From NCBI GenBank assembly GCA_023511835.1, contig JAIMAT010000015.1, positions 1-33,618 of the forward strand: DNA of 33,618 nt, given 5' to 3'. Of this stretch, positions 14,836 to 22,100 are shown one piece after another (position 1 is the stretch's first letter; each line of letters opens with the position of its first letter). Under the pieces are notes generated by a model that had not been told where the DNA came from, searched no databases, and saw nothing but the letters and a program-made list of their open reading frames with translations. Both the position numbers and the translations under genes were made by a program. This DNA comes from Bacillota bacterium. Lineage in GTDB: Bacteria; Bacillota; Sulfobacillia; JAIMAT01.

Positions 14836-16179
14836 TCACACCACCCCTCCGCGCGCGTCGCGCGAGGAGAGCGCCGCTGCCGGCGCCGCCGCGGGATCCC
14901 ACTGCCGGCGCAGGGCGAGCGCGGCCAGGATGGCCGCCAGGCTGACGGCACCGCCGACCAGGAAGCCGGCCCCGGCTCCCCAGCGCTGCGCCAGCCAGCC
15001 CACCAGGAGCGAGCCCAGGGGCGCGACGCCGTTGAGGAGCATGACGTAGAGGCTCATGACGCGGCCGCGCAGCTGGTTGGGCACGGTCACCTGGACGGTG
15101 CTGTTGGAGGTGGCGATGTAGAGGATCATGGCGAAGCCGACGGCGGGCAGGAGGAGCATGGCGGCGAGGAAGTGGCGGAGCGTGCCCAGCACGGTGACGC
15201 CGAGGCTGAAGGCCAGTCCCCCGCCCAGCAGGATCTCCCGCCGCGGCCCGTGGCGCGAGAGCAGGGCCAGGACCAGGGCGCCGGCCAGCGCGCCCGCCCC
15301 CAGCGCCGACATCAGGTAGCCCAGCCGCTCCGGCCCGGCGCGCAGGGTGAAGCGGACGTACGCCGGCATGAGGACGTTGAAGTTGAGGCCGAAGGTGCTG
15401 ACGACACCGACCAGGAGGGTGGTCACCAGCACCAGCGGGGTGCGGCGTACGTACTCCAGCCCGCCCGCCACCTCCCGCAGCAGCGAGGCGTGTACCGTCT
15501 CCGCCGGCCGGCGCTCCAGGCGCATCAGGAGCAGACCGGCGATGACCGGGAGGAAGCTGGCCGCGTTCAGGACGAAGGCCCAGCCCACGCCCACCCGCGC
15601 GATGACCAGGCCCGCCGCGGCCGGCCCCACCAGGCGCGCCCCGTTGAAGGCGGAGGAGTTGAGCGAGATGGCGTTCATCAGGTCCTCGCGTCCCACCATC
15701 TCGACGATGAACGCCTGCCGGGCCGGGTTGTCGAAGCTCTGCACGGTCCCGATGAGGAAGGCCAGCAGCAGCACGTGCCAGACGCGCACGTGCCCCGAGA
15801 GCACCAGCAGGCCCAGCGTCAGGGCGATGAGGGCGAGGAGCGTCTGGGTGACCACCAGCAGCCCGCGCTTGGGGAGCCGGTCGACCAGCGCTCCCGCCAC
15901 CAGCGAGAAGATGAGGAAGGGCAGGAACTGGAGCGCCGAGACGACGCCCAACACCCAGGCCGAATCGGTCAGCTGCAGGACGAGCCAGCCCTGGCCGACG
16001 TTGTCCATCCACGTGCCGACCAGCGAGATCAGCTGTCCGGCGAAGAAGAGCTGGAAGTTCCGGTGGCGCAGGGCGGAGAAGGCGCCCCGCAACCCCCGTC
16101 CCGGGCGATCTTCCGTCGGGCGCACACCTCCGCAGGGGACCGGGAGGACCGCTTTCGACAGCCGGCGACCGTCCGTCAT
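14836..16179 (-). CDS. MFS transporter, EntS-like group
   Basis: A 447-aa major facilitator with about 12 membrane segments, closest in style to the MFS_3/EntS group of exporters: RHRNFQLFFAGQLISLVGTWMDNVGQGWLVL at the start, GALVDRLPKRGLLV in the 2-3 loop, QSFDNPARQAFIVEMVG and NQLRGRVMSLYVMLLNGVAPLGSL later. The substrate is unknown; relatives export siderophores, drugs or metabolites. ATG 16179 is used, but no good ribosome site precedes it and about 25 residues come before the first conserved segment, so a later start is possible. The coupled downstream membrane protein may act with it. Confidence 0.88.
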   Translation of the reverse strand: MTDGRRLSKAVLPVPCGGVRPTEDRPGRGLRGAFSALRHRNFQLFFAGQLISLVGTWMDNVGQGWLVLQLTDSAWVLGVVSALQFLPFLIFSLVAGALVDRLPKRGLLVVTQTLLALIALTLGLLVLSGHVRVWHVLLLAFLIGTVQSFDNPARQAFIVEMVGREDLMNAISLNSSAFNGARLVGPAAAGLVIARVGVGWAFVLNAASFLPVIAGLLLMRLERRPAETVHASLLREVAGGLEYVRRTPLVLVTTLLVGVVSTFGLNFNVLMPAYVRFTLRAGPERLGYLMSALGAGALAGALVLALLSRHGPRREILLGGGLAFSLGVTVLGTLRHFLAAMLLLPAVGFAMILYIATSNSTVQVTVPNQLRGRVMSLYVMLLNGVAPLGSLLVGWLAQRWGAGAGFLVGGAVSLAAILAALALRRQWDPAAAPAAALSSRDARGGVV

Positions 16180-16286
16180 CGTACCACAAGCACACCGGCC
16201 GCCGCGGCCGCGGGGCGGCGGGGACCCGGTCCGGCCCGTGGCCGGGAACCCGCTCCCCCGGGTGGCGTCCAAGGAGGCGGGAGGGG

Positions 16287-17234
16287 ATGGCGATGGCCGG
16301 AAGGGTAGGGGCGGCGCTTCTCGCGCTCCTGTTCGCGGCCGCCGCCTGCGGGGGCGGCGCCGGCGCCCCCGCAGGCGTGCGCCCCACCGCGCCGGCCGCG
16401 CCGGCTGCACTGCGGCCGGGTGGGCAGCCGGCGGGCGAGCCCGCCCTGGTCGTCTACTTCCTGCGGGGGGGAGGCGGAGGCCGGCCGGAGCCGGTTCCCG
16501 TGCGCCGGCCGTGGCCGGCGGGCCTGCCGAGAGGGGAGGCCCTTCCGCACCTGCGCGCGGCGGTGGAGGCGCTCCTGGCCGGGCCGACGCCGGAGGAGCG
16601 CGCGGCAGGGCTGGCGAGCGCGCTGCCACCCGGAGTACGCCTGTTGGGGGCAAGGGTGGAGCGGCCGGTGGCCGTGCTCGACTTCTCGCGCGAGCTGGAA
16701 GAGAGCGGCGGCACGCTGGCGGTGGCCTCGCTGCTCGACCAGATCGCGCTGACAGCTGCCTCCGTGGAGGGCGTGAAGGGCGTGGAGCTGCTGGTCGAAG
16801 GCCGCAGAGTGGGCGGGGAGGAGCGGCCCTACACCGGGGAGGGCTTCCTCTTCCGGCGGCTCCTGCCGCCCGCCGGCTCGCGCCTGGTGGCGGGGCTGGC
16901 GCCGGAGGACGCGCTGGACCTCTGGATCGCGGCCATCCCCGACCGCGAGGCCATGTGGCGGCTGATGGGGCCCTCGCTGCGCGCCCGCTACGGGAGCGCC
17001 GCAGCCGTCGACACGGCGGCCTGGGCGGAGGGCCTGGGCAGCTACCGCGGCTACACGCTCCAGGCGGGCGAGGTGCGGGGGGGCGGGACGGGGACGGGCA
17101 AGGGCCGGCGGGTCGACGTCCGCCTGAGCGGGACGGCCACGCTGGAAGGGACGACGGAAAGCGTCGTCTACGTGGCGCACATGATCTGGAGTGGCGGCTT
17201 CTGGCGCTTCGACGGAGGGGAAAGAGTGCGCTAG
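16287..17234 (+). CDS. GerMN-domain lipoprotein
   Basis: A 315-aa exported lipoprotein. The signal peptide ends in a lipobox with Cys21 (FAAAACGGG), followed by a Pro/Ala-rich linker. Residues about 85-170 match a GerMN domain (LRAAVEALLAGPTPEERAAG, VAVLDFSRELEESGG, LLDQIALTAASVEGVKGVELLVEG), found in the sporulation/germination protein GerM and other Gram-positive lipoproteins. A C-terminal region of about 120 residues (VAHMIWSGGFWRFDGG) looks like a separate small domain. Two starts fit: ATG 16287 with AAGGAGG nine bases away, or ATG 16293 with GGGAGGGG six bases away. It leads the plus-strand unit that faces the Get3-like ATPase operon. Confidence 0.87.
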   Translation: MAMAGRVGAALLALLFAAAACGGGAGAPAGVRPTAPAAPAALRPGGQPAGEPALVVYFLRGGGGGRPEPVPVRRPWPAGLPRGEALPHLRAAVEALLAGPTPEERAAGLASALPPGVRLLGARVERPVAVLDFSRELEESGGTLAVASLLDQIALTAASVEGVKGVELLVEGRRVGGEERPYTGEGFLFRRLLPPAGSRLVAGLAPEDALDLWIAAIPDREAMWRLMGPSLRARYGSAAAVDTAAWAEGLGSYRGYTLQAGEVRGGGTGTGKGRRVDVRLSGTATLEGTTESVVYVAHMIWSGGFWRFDGGERVR

Positions 17235-17275
17235 ACTGCTTCTAACCTCTTATCGTGGAGGCGGGGGATGCGAGC

Positions 17276-18064
17276 GTGACCGCATCGCCACTCCTGTTGG
17301 AGCACCTGAGCGAGGGCGATCTCCGGTTTCTGGCCCGGGTGACCGGCCGGGAAGGGGAGGGAGAGGCGGGGGCCGTGGAGCGGCTGCGCCGGGAGCCGGA
17401 GGAGGTGGAGGCCGCGCTGGACGACCCGCGCCTCTTCGCCGAGCTGTCGCGCGGCGAGGAGTGGCTGGCCAGGGTGACGCCCTTCCTTCTGTTCCAGGTC
17501 TTTCTCCGCCGGGCGTTGCGCGACCTTGCCAGCACCAGCTACGCGAGCGAGCTGGCCGGGCCGCGGCTGCGCGTGCCGCTCTTCGATACGCCGGAGCTGG
17601 TCCGCTTCCTGGCGGACCGGCAGCGGCGCGACTACCTGGCGCTCCTGCTGGCCTCCTTCACCCGGGCCGGCAGCGGGCGCGTCTGGGTGCGGACGGCGCG
17701 CGGGCCGCGGCGGATGCGCGTCAGCGAGCTCGATCTTCGCCGCATGCGCGAGCTGGCCCAGGTGGTGGACGCGCGCGACCGCTTCCTGGTCTACCGGCGG
17801 GTGGGGGACCTGGCCCTCTTCCTGAGCGGGGTCTTCGCCGAGCACGTGGCGGCGCTCTCGCCAGCGCCGCTGGACTGGCTGGAGGAGGAGGGCCGCCGCT
17901 ACTACGGGCTGGCCGCCGACCAGGCAGGGGCCGGCCTCTCCGGCTGGCGCCAAGTGCTGGAGAGCCTGGCCTCCGACTTCCGCCGCGCCCGGCGCATCCT
18001 CAACTACGCCAGCTGGCACTACTTCCGCGGCTGGCAGGAGCGGCTCTTCGGAACGCCCGTCTAG
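17276..18064 (+). CDS. Unrecognised 262-aa helical protein of the ATPase locus
   Basis: I do not recognise this family. It is mostly helical, with no signal peptide or clear membrane span. Conserved-looking stretches are VTPFLLFQVFLRRALRDL (about 66-83), VPLFDTPELVRFLADRQRRDY (100-120), LALLLASFTRAGSG, YRRVGDLALFLSGVFAEH (about 172-189) and, near the end, RRARRILNYASWHYF. Cysteines are absent. GTG 17276 is preferred because a purine run GGCGGGGGA lies 7-10 bases upstream; GTG 17255 is an alternative. It follows the GerMN gene by 41 bases and precedes the 101-aa paralogue by 24 bases, so it belongs to the same transcript. A role with the Get3-like ATPases is inferred from position only. Confidence 0.8.
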   Translation: MTASPLLLEHLSEGDLRFLARVTGREGEGEAGAVERLRREPEEVEAALDDPRLFAELSRGEEWLARVTPFLLFQVFLRRALRDLASTSYASELAGPRLRVPLFDTPELVRFLADRQRRDYLALLLASFTRAGSGRVWVRTARGPRRMRVSELDLRRMRELAQVVDARDRFLVYRRVGDLALFLSGVFAEHVAALSPAPLDWLEEEGRRYYGLAADQAGAGLSGWRQVLESLASDFRRARRILNYASWHYFRGWQERLFGTPV

Positions 18065-18088
18065 GGCGGCGCCCGGGAGGTGGAAGCC

Positions 18089-18394
18089 TTGCGTGCGGAG
18101 GCGGCGGGCGGGGGACCGCGGGCGGACCGCGGGCACCTAGGATGGACGGGGAAGTTGCGCCAGTTCCTCTGGGGCCTCTTCTACTACGACAGCTACCGCG
18201 AGACGGTGGAGCAGGCCAGGAAGCTGGACGACCTCATCCGGCTGATGCTCTTCGGCGAGTTCCTGGGCGTGCCGCTGATGAACGCCTCCGTCGCCCTGCG
18301 CCTGCTCCCCTACGCCCTGGAGGGACTGCCGGGCTGGCGCGAGCGCCTGTCGCAGGAGTTCGACGTGGTGGAGGAGCTGCCCCACATCGACTGA
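18089..18394 (+). CDS. Small protein, paralogue of the 104-aa protein at 21650
   Basis: A 101-aa protein. The TTG at 18089 is chosen as start because GGGAGG ends eight bases upstream; GTG 18080 is too close to that site. After a Gly/Arg-rich N-terminus, the region from LRQFLWGLFYY to EFDVVEEL aligns with the 104-aa protein encoded on the other strand: LFGEFLGVPLM against TLGDMLGIPVL, ALRLLPYAL against SLRILPYAV, and GWRERLSQEFD against SWKQRVFRERD. The shared core is a hydrophobic, perhaps amphipathic, helical region of about 60 residues. Function unknown. Having one member in each convergent unit argues that both units serve one process. Confidence 0.8.
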   Translation: MRAEAAGGGPRADRGHLGWTGKLRQFLWGLFYYDSYRETVEQARKLDDLIRLMLFGEFLGVPLMNASVALRLLPYALEGLPGWRERLSQEFDVVEELPHID

Positions 18395-18463
18395 CCGGCG
18401 GCCGGTGGGCCGCCCCGCGCCGGGGGCGGCCTCGGCCCGCCGGACGGCAGCGGGAGGGAGAAC

Positions 18464-18970
18464 GTGTCGCCGCTCAACACGCTGGTCTACGTCCTGGCCG
18501 GGTTGCTGGCCGTCTGGTGGGTGGCGGGCGCCTACGCCAACCGGCGGCGGGCGGACCGCCTCCTGGCCGCCCTTCGTCCGCACCTGCGCGAGCTGGCCGG
18601 CTCCGCCAGCATCCGCTGGCACGGCGGGTCGGCCTTCCGCATCGACCTGCAGGAGGTGGCGGCGCCCTTCCGGGCCGTCTCCATCCTGGCGCTGCTGGCC
18701 GGGCGCGAGGCGCCGCTGGCCCTTCTCTGGAACCGGTGGCGGGGCGGTGGGGACAGGCTGGTGATCGAGGCCGACCTGCAGCGCCGCCCGGGACGCGAGG
18801 CCGTCCTGGAGGGACCGGAGGGGCTGCCCGGCCTGCCCGCGGGCTCGGTGCTGGCGCTGCGGCGGGAGCATCCCCACCTGCACCTGGCCGTACCGCTTCG
18901 CGGGCGGCCCGAGCCGGTGGTGGAGGCGACCTTCCGCATGCTCCGCGGCCCCTTGGCCGGCGGTGCCTAG
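18464..18970 (+). CDS. Membrane-anchored protein of unknown function (ATPase locus)
   Basis: A 168-aa protein with one N-terminal membrane segment (residues 5-22, LNTLVYVLAGLLAVWWVAGA) and then a mixed alpha/beta domain, probably on the cytoplasmic side because RRRADR follows the segment. No domain is recognised. The start is GTG 18464 with GGGAGGGAG upstream. It is the last gene of the plus-strand unit and ends 22 bases from the end of the convergent ATPase operon. It could be the membrane anchor or docking partner of the ATPase module, but this is inference from position and topology. Confidence 0.78.
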   Translation: MSPLNTLVYVLAGLLAVWWVAGAYANRRRADRLLAALRPHLRELAGSASIRWHGGSAFRIDLQEVAAPFRAVSILALLAGREAPLALLWNRWRGGGDRLVIEADLQRRPGREAVLEGPEGLPGLPAGSVLALRREHPHLHLAVPLRGRPEPVVEATFRMLRGPLAGGA

Positions 18971-18992
18971 GAGAGGCGTCCGCCGGCCGCGG

Positions 18993-19472
18993 TCAGTGGC
19001 AGGCGAGGCCTGCCAGGGCCGTCGCCAGGCGCTCCCGCTCCGCCGCCTCCAGCCCTCCCCAGAGGTTGAGCCGGACTCCCCGGCCGGTGAGGGGGCAGGA
19101 GAAGCCGACCGTCACCAGCGGACGGCCGCGGCCCAGGCGGCCCAGCAGCGGGCGGGCCTCGCCCCACTCCAGGCGGCCGGGGTGGTCGTTGACCGTCACC
19201 TCGAGCCGGCCCCGCGCCGGGGAGAGGCGCGGCGGCGGGGGCAGCGCCGCCGCAACGCGGAGGTCGAGGCGGGCCAGGCGGCCGTCGCCGAGCCGGAGCA
19301 GGTAGGCGGCTTGGCCCTCGCGCGTCCACGAGACGCCATCCAGAAGGACGCGCGCGTCCACCTCCGGCGAGGCGCCCGGATCGAGCAGCTCCCAGCCCTC
19401 GGGCAGCGGGAGCACGAGGAAGTTGACCGTTCCCAGGATCAGGTTGTTGGCCGCGATCAGATGCTCGCCCAC
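18993..19472 (-). CDS. Unrecognised 159-aa protein ending the ATPase operon
   Basis: A 159-aa probably beta-rich protein with no signal peptide or membrane span. The end contains VTVGFSCPLTGRGVRLNLWGG and then a short helix ending in CH; Cys in FSCP and in the tail are the only cysteines. Start GTG 19472 has GGGAGG eight bases upstream. It lies 43 bases after the pseudo-ATPase gene, on the same strand, and is probably co-transcribed. I do not recognise the family; a partner role for the ATPase pair is inferred from position alone. Confidence 0.78.
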   Translation of the reverse strand: MGEHLIAANNLILGTVNFLVLPLPEGWELLDPGASPEVDARVLLDGVSWTREGQAAYLLRLGDGRLARLDLRVAAALPPPPRLSPARGRLEVTVNDHPGRLEWGEARPLLGRLGRGRPLVTVGFSCPLTGRGVRLNLWGGLEAAERERLATALAGLACH

Positions 19473-19515
19473 GTCGCCGCCTCCCCGCTCCGCCCGCGAC
19501 CGGCGGGGGCCCCGC

Positions 19516-20541
19516 TCAGGCCGGCAGCTCGGCGGCCAGGTCCTGGCTGGGGCGGAACATGTCCTCGGCCACCTGTTCCACGGCCTTCAGCCCCACCACC
19601 TCGCGCGGGTAGAGGGGCAGGTAGGCGCGTACCAGCGGGCCCAGGTCGGCCTGGATGGTGTTCAGGTAGCCGCCCTGCTCGGCGAACTTGTTGCGCAGGT
19701 ATTCGTCCGGCGTCTCGCCCAGCGACTCGCGGGTGATCACCTCGTTGACCACCACGCCGCCCACGGGGATGTCGTAGGCGCGCACCATCTCGATGAAGCG
19801 CTTGACCACCGAGATGGGCAGAGAGAGCGGCAGCGTGACGAAGAAGAAGGCGGTGACGGCCGGGTCGACCAGCAGCCCCTTCACCTTCTCGAAGCGCTCG
19901 CTCATGGCGATCAGGTCGGCCATCATGGGGTCCCGCTGCACTTCCTCCAGGACCTTCTCCTTGCGGAAGGAGAGCTGGACGCGGAGCGAGAGCGCCTCCT
20001 TCCGGCTCTCGATGAGGCGGCCCAGCCAGAGGCCGTAGATCTTGGAGAGCCCGATCAGCCGGACGGCGTTGGCGACGGCGGCGGTGTCGAAGACGATGCG
20101 GTCGTACTCGCCCGACTGCATCAGCATCATGTCCGTCATCTTGTCGAACATGGCCGACTCCTCGAAGGCCGGGTTGGTCATGGCGATATCGATGAAGGGC
20201 CGCGCGTCGACCGGGATGTCGGCATAGCGGAGGAACTCGCGGATGCGCGCGCTGACGCTCTCGCGGTAGCGCTGCACCGCATCCTCGGTGTTCACCTCGA
20301 TGGCGAAGAGGCCGTCGACCCCCTGGACCGGCTTCACCTGGCCGCCGGAGAGATCCTGGCCGAAGAGGCTGGAGAGCGAGTGGACGGGGTTGAGCGAGGC
20401 CAGGAGCGTCCGCTTCCCCTGGCGCGCGAAGTGGTAGGCGAGCACGGCCGCACTGACCGTCTTGCCCACCCCGCCCTTGCCTCCGGTGAAGACGAAGCGG
20501 AGGTCCGGGTGCTCCTCGAGGAACTGGCCGAGAGTCTGCAT
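19516..20541 (-). CDS. Get3/ArsA-like ATPase, subunit with Asp-to-Asn switch I
   Basis: A 341-aa member of the SIMIBI Get3/ArsA family. The deviant Walker A GGKGGVGKT is intact (residues 20-28), including the signature Lys22. Switch I reads ASLNPVHSLSSLFGQ: the family STDPxHxLSD Asp is Asn51 (codon 20389-20391, minus strand). The same Asp-to-Asn change (D57N) in yeast Get3 abolishes hydrolysis. Switch II is also altered: DTAAVANAVRLI replaces the usual DTAPTGHTLRLL. No cysteines are present, so neither the ArsA metal site nor the Get3 CxxC exists. It follows its better-conserved sister by 58 bases. Likely a nucleotide-binding pseudo-ATPase in a heterodimer; membrane-protein targeting is one possibility, not shown. 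Confidence 0.9.
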   Translation of the reverse strand: MQTLGQFLEEHPDLRFVFTGGKGGVGKTVSAAVLAYHFARQGKRTLLASLNPVHSLSSLFGQDLSGGQVKPVQGVDGLFAIEVNTEDAVQRYRESVSARIREFLRYADIPVDARPFIDIAMTNPAFEESAMFDKMTDMMLMQSGEYDRIVFDTAAVANAVRLIGLSKIYGLWLGRLIESRKEALSLRVQLSFRKEKVLEEVQRDPMMADLIAMSERFEKVKGLLVDPAVTAFFFVTLPLSLPISVVKRFIEMVRAYDIPVGGVVVNEVITRESLGETPDEYLRNKFAEQGGYLNTIQADLGPLVRAYLPLYPREVVGLKAVEQVAEDMFRPSQDLAAELPA

Positions 20542-20599
20542 GGTCGGGAACGGTCCTCCCTTCCTGGATGGAGGCGCGCCGCGAGAGGCTCGCCGGGCC

Positions 20600-21598
20600 C
20601 TAGATGGCCACCTTGCAGTCCATGAGGTCGGCGCTCGCCTGGGCGATCATCTCCAGCCCCTTGGGCTCGCGCGTGTACATGGGGACCACGGAGAGGACGT
20701 GGTCGCCGAACTTGCGCGCGATCTCCTGCAGGTAGGGGCGCTGCCCCTCCAGCCGGTTGCGGAGGAATTCGCTCAGGTTGGGCTGCTCGATCAGCTCGGG
20801 CGGGTAGACCTGGTTGACGATCAAGCCGCTGAGCTGGATGCCCAGTTCCGAGAACATGGAGAGGGCGCGGTCGGTGTCCAGGATGGCCATCTGCTCCGGG
20901 ATCAGCACCATGAAGAAGCCGGTGCTCGTCTGGTTGGTGATCAGGTCGGTGAAGGTGGTGATGCGCCGCCGGATGTCCACCAGCTCCGCCATCATGGCGT
21001 CCTCCTGGGCGCGCTCGCCCTTCAGGGAGGCGGCCACCTGCTCGTACTCGGCCACCTGGCTGCGCGCCTCGGTGATCTTCTCCACCCACTTGGAGAGGAT
21101 CTCGGCCATGGCCACCATGCGCACGCCGTGCCCGAAGGGCGGCATGTCGAAGATGTACATGTCGTACTCGCCGGCCGCCACCAGCTCGGCCATGGCGTCA
21201 TAGGTGGCCGACTCGTACATCGACGGCTCCGCGGAGGAGGAGTCGATGTACTCCTCGATCTCGCGCGGCAGCTCCTCCAGACCGTACATCTCGCGGATCT
21301 TCTGCTTGACGCTGGCCTGGTACTCCGCCACCCGCCGGTCGGCGTCGATCTCGACGACGTAGAGGTTGGGGATCACCTCGATGACGCCCCTGCCGAAGAA
21401 GTTCTGCTCGAAGATGTCCGAGAGCGAGGCCTGCGGGTCGGTGCTGAACAGGAGCGTCTTCCGCTTCTTCTCGGTGGCCATGTAATAGGCGAGCGAGGAG
21501 CTGGACGTGGTCTTCCCCAGCCCGCCCTTGCCTGCGAAGATCGCTACCCGGATCTCGGGATGTGCGTCGAAGTAGGCCCTGAGACCGGCCGGCTTCAA
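20600..21598 (-). CDS. Get3/ArsA-like ATPase, catalytically conserved subunit
   Basis: A 332-aa Get3/ArsA-family ATPase. The deviant Walker A is AGKGGLGKTT (residues 22-31), switch I is STDPQASLSDIFEQ with Asp54 kept, and switch II is DMPPFGHGVRMV, keeping the P..GH of the family. The central part is helical and rich in Met and Glu (ILSKWVEKITEARSQVAEYEQVAASL), where Get3 proteins carry their client-binding region. TTG 21598 is the preferred start: GGAGGT lies nine bases upstream, whereas longer starts enter the spacer after the 104-aa gene. Only one Cys occurs, near the C-terminus. With the Asn-bearing sister downstream it probably forms a heterodimer, as the mycobacterial Get3-like pair Rv3679-Rv3680 does. 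Confidence 0.92.
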   Translation of the reverse strand: MKPAGLRAYFDAHPEIRVAIFAGKGGLGKTTSSSSLAYYMATEKKRKTLLFSTDPQASLSDIFEQNFFGRGVIEVIPNLYVVEIDADRRVAEYQASVKQKIREMYGLEELPREIEEYIDSSSAEPSMYESATYDAMAELVAAGEYDMYIFDMPPFGHGVRMVAMAEILSKWVEKITEARSQVAEYEQVAASLKGERAQEDAMMAELVDIRRRITTFTDLITNQTSTGFFMVLIPEQMAILDTDRALSMFSELGIQLSGLIVNQVYPPELIEQPNLSEFLRNRLEGQRPYLQEIARKFGDHVLSVVPMYTREPKGLEMIAQASADLMDCKVAI

Positions 21599-21649
21599 GT
21601 CGCTGTCACCTCCGAAGAATCGCCTCCGGGAAGTCCCCGGAGATGGCAC

Positions 21650-21964
21650 CTAGTAGAGCGCGTCGGTGAAGTCGCGCTCGCGGAAGACCCGCTGCTTCCA
21701 GGACTCGATGTTCGGGACGGCGTAGGGCAGGATGCGCAGGGAGTAGTAAGGCGGCAGGACCGGTATGCCCAGCATGTCCCCCAGCGTGATGAACATGAAG
21801 AGGTGCTCCATGTACATGCGCGTGCGCAGCGCCGCGGTCACGTTGCCGTGCGAGGCCATGCCGTAGAGGACGTCCTTCATGACGTTGCCGAGCCCCTGCT
21901 TCTCGCCGCCGGACTCCGCCGAGGGGGCCTCCTGCTCCGTCTTCTTGCTGCGGCGCCAGAACAT
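21650..21964 (-). CDS. Small protein leading the Get3-like operon
   Basis: A 104-aa protein with a charged N-terminus (WRRSKKTEQE) and a hydrophobic core, MEHLFMFITLGDMLGIPVLPPYYSLRILPYAV, that aligns with the 101-aa protein at 18089. The core is helical and contains LGDMLGIPVL and SLRILPYA; the end is FRERDFTDALY. It is first in the minus-strand unit, 51 bases before the conserved ATPase, with GAGGTGAG in front of ATG 21964. Possible roles are client, adaptor or membrane-docking factor for the ATPases; none is shown. The family is not one I recognise. Confidence 0.82.
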   Translation of the reverse strand: MFWRRSKKTEQEAPSAESGGEKQGLGNVMKDVLYGMASHGNVTAALRTRMYMEHLFMFITLGDMLGIPVLPPYYSLRILPYAVPNIESWKQRVFRERDFTDALY

Positions 21965-21992
21965 CCGTACTCACCTCGCCGAGATAGCGTGT

Positions 21993-22024
21993 GCCCGGGC
22001 AGGAGCCGCCGGCCCTGCCCGGGC
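21993..22024. terminator. GC hairpin between cstA and the Get3-like operon
   Basis: Perfect 10-bp stem (21993-22002 with 22015-22024) and a 12-base loop, about 30 bases upstream of the 104-aa gene start. It may end cstA transcription or lie in the leader of the ATPase operon. No T-tract. Confidence 0.45.
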
Positions 22025-22064
22025 GCCGGTACCCTCTCTTGCGTTGCCGCCCGCGACTGCGCCC

Positions 22065-22085
22065 GGGCCGGGCGGAGCCCGGCCC
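22065..22085 (-). terminator. Hairpin after cstA
   Basis: Perfect 9-bp stem (22065-22073 with 22077-22085) and a 3-base loop, 15 bases past the cstA stop on the minus strand. No T-tract. Confidence 0.6.
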
Positions 22086-22100
22086 GCCGCGACCTTCTTC

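Noticed and set aside
19516-21598. Arsenite-pumping ATPase ArsA (arsenic resistance)
   Set aside because: The ArsA metal-binding cysteines are absent, each protein has a single ATPase domain, and no arsB, arsD, arsC or arsR is nearby.
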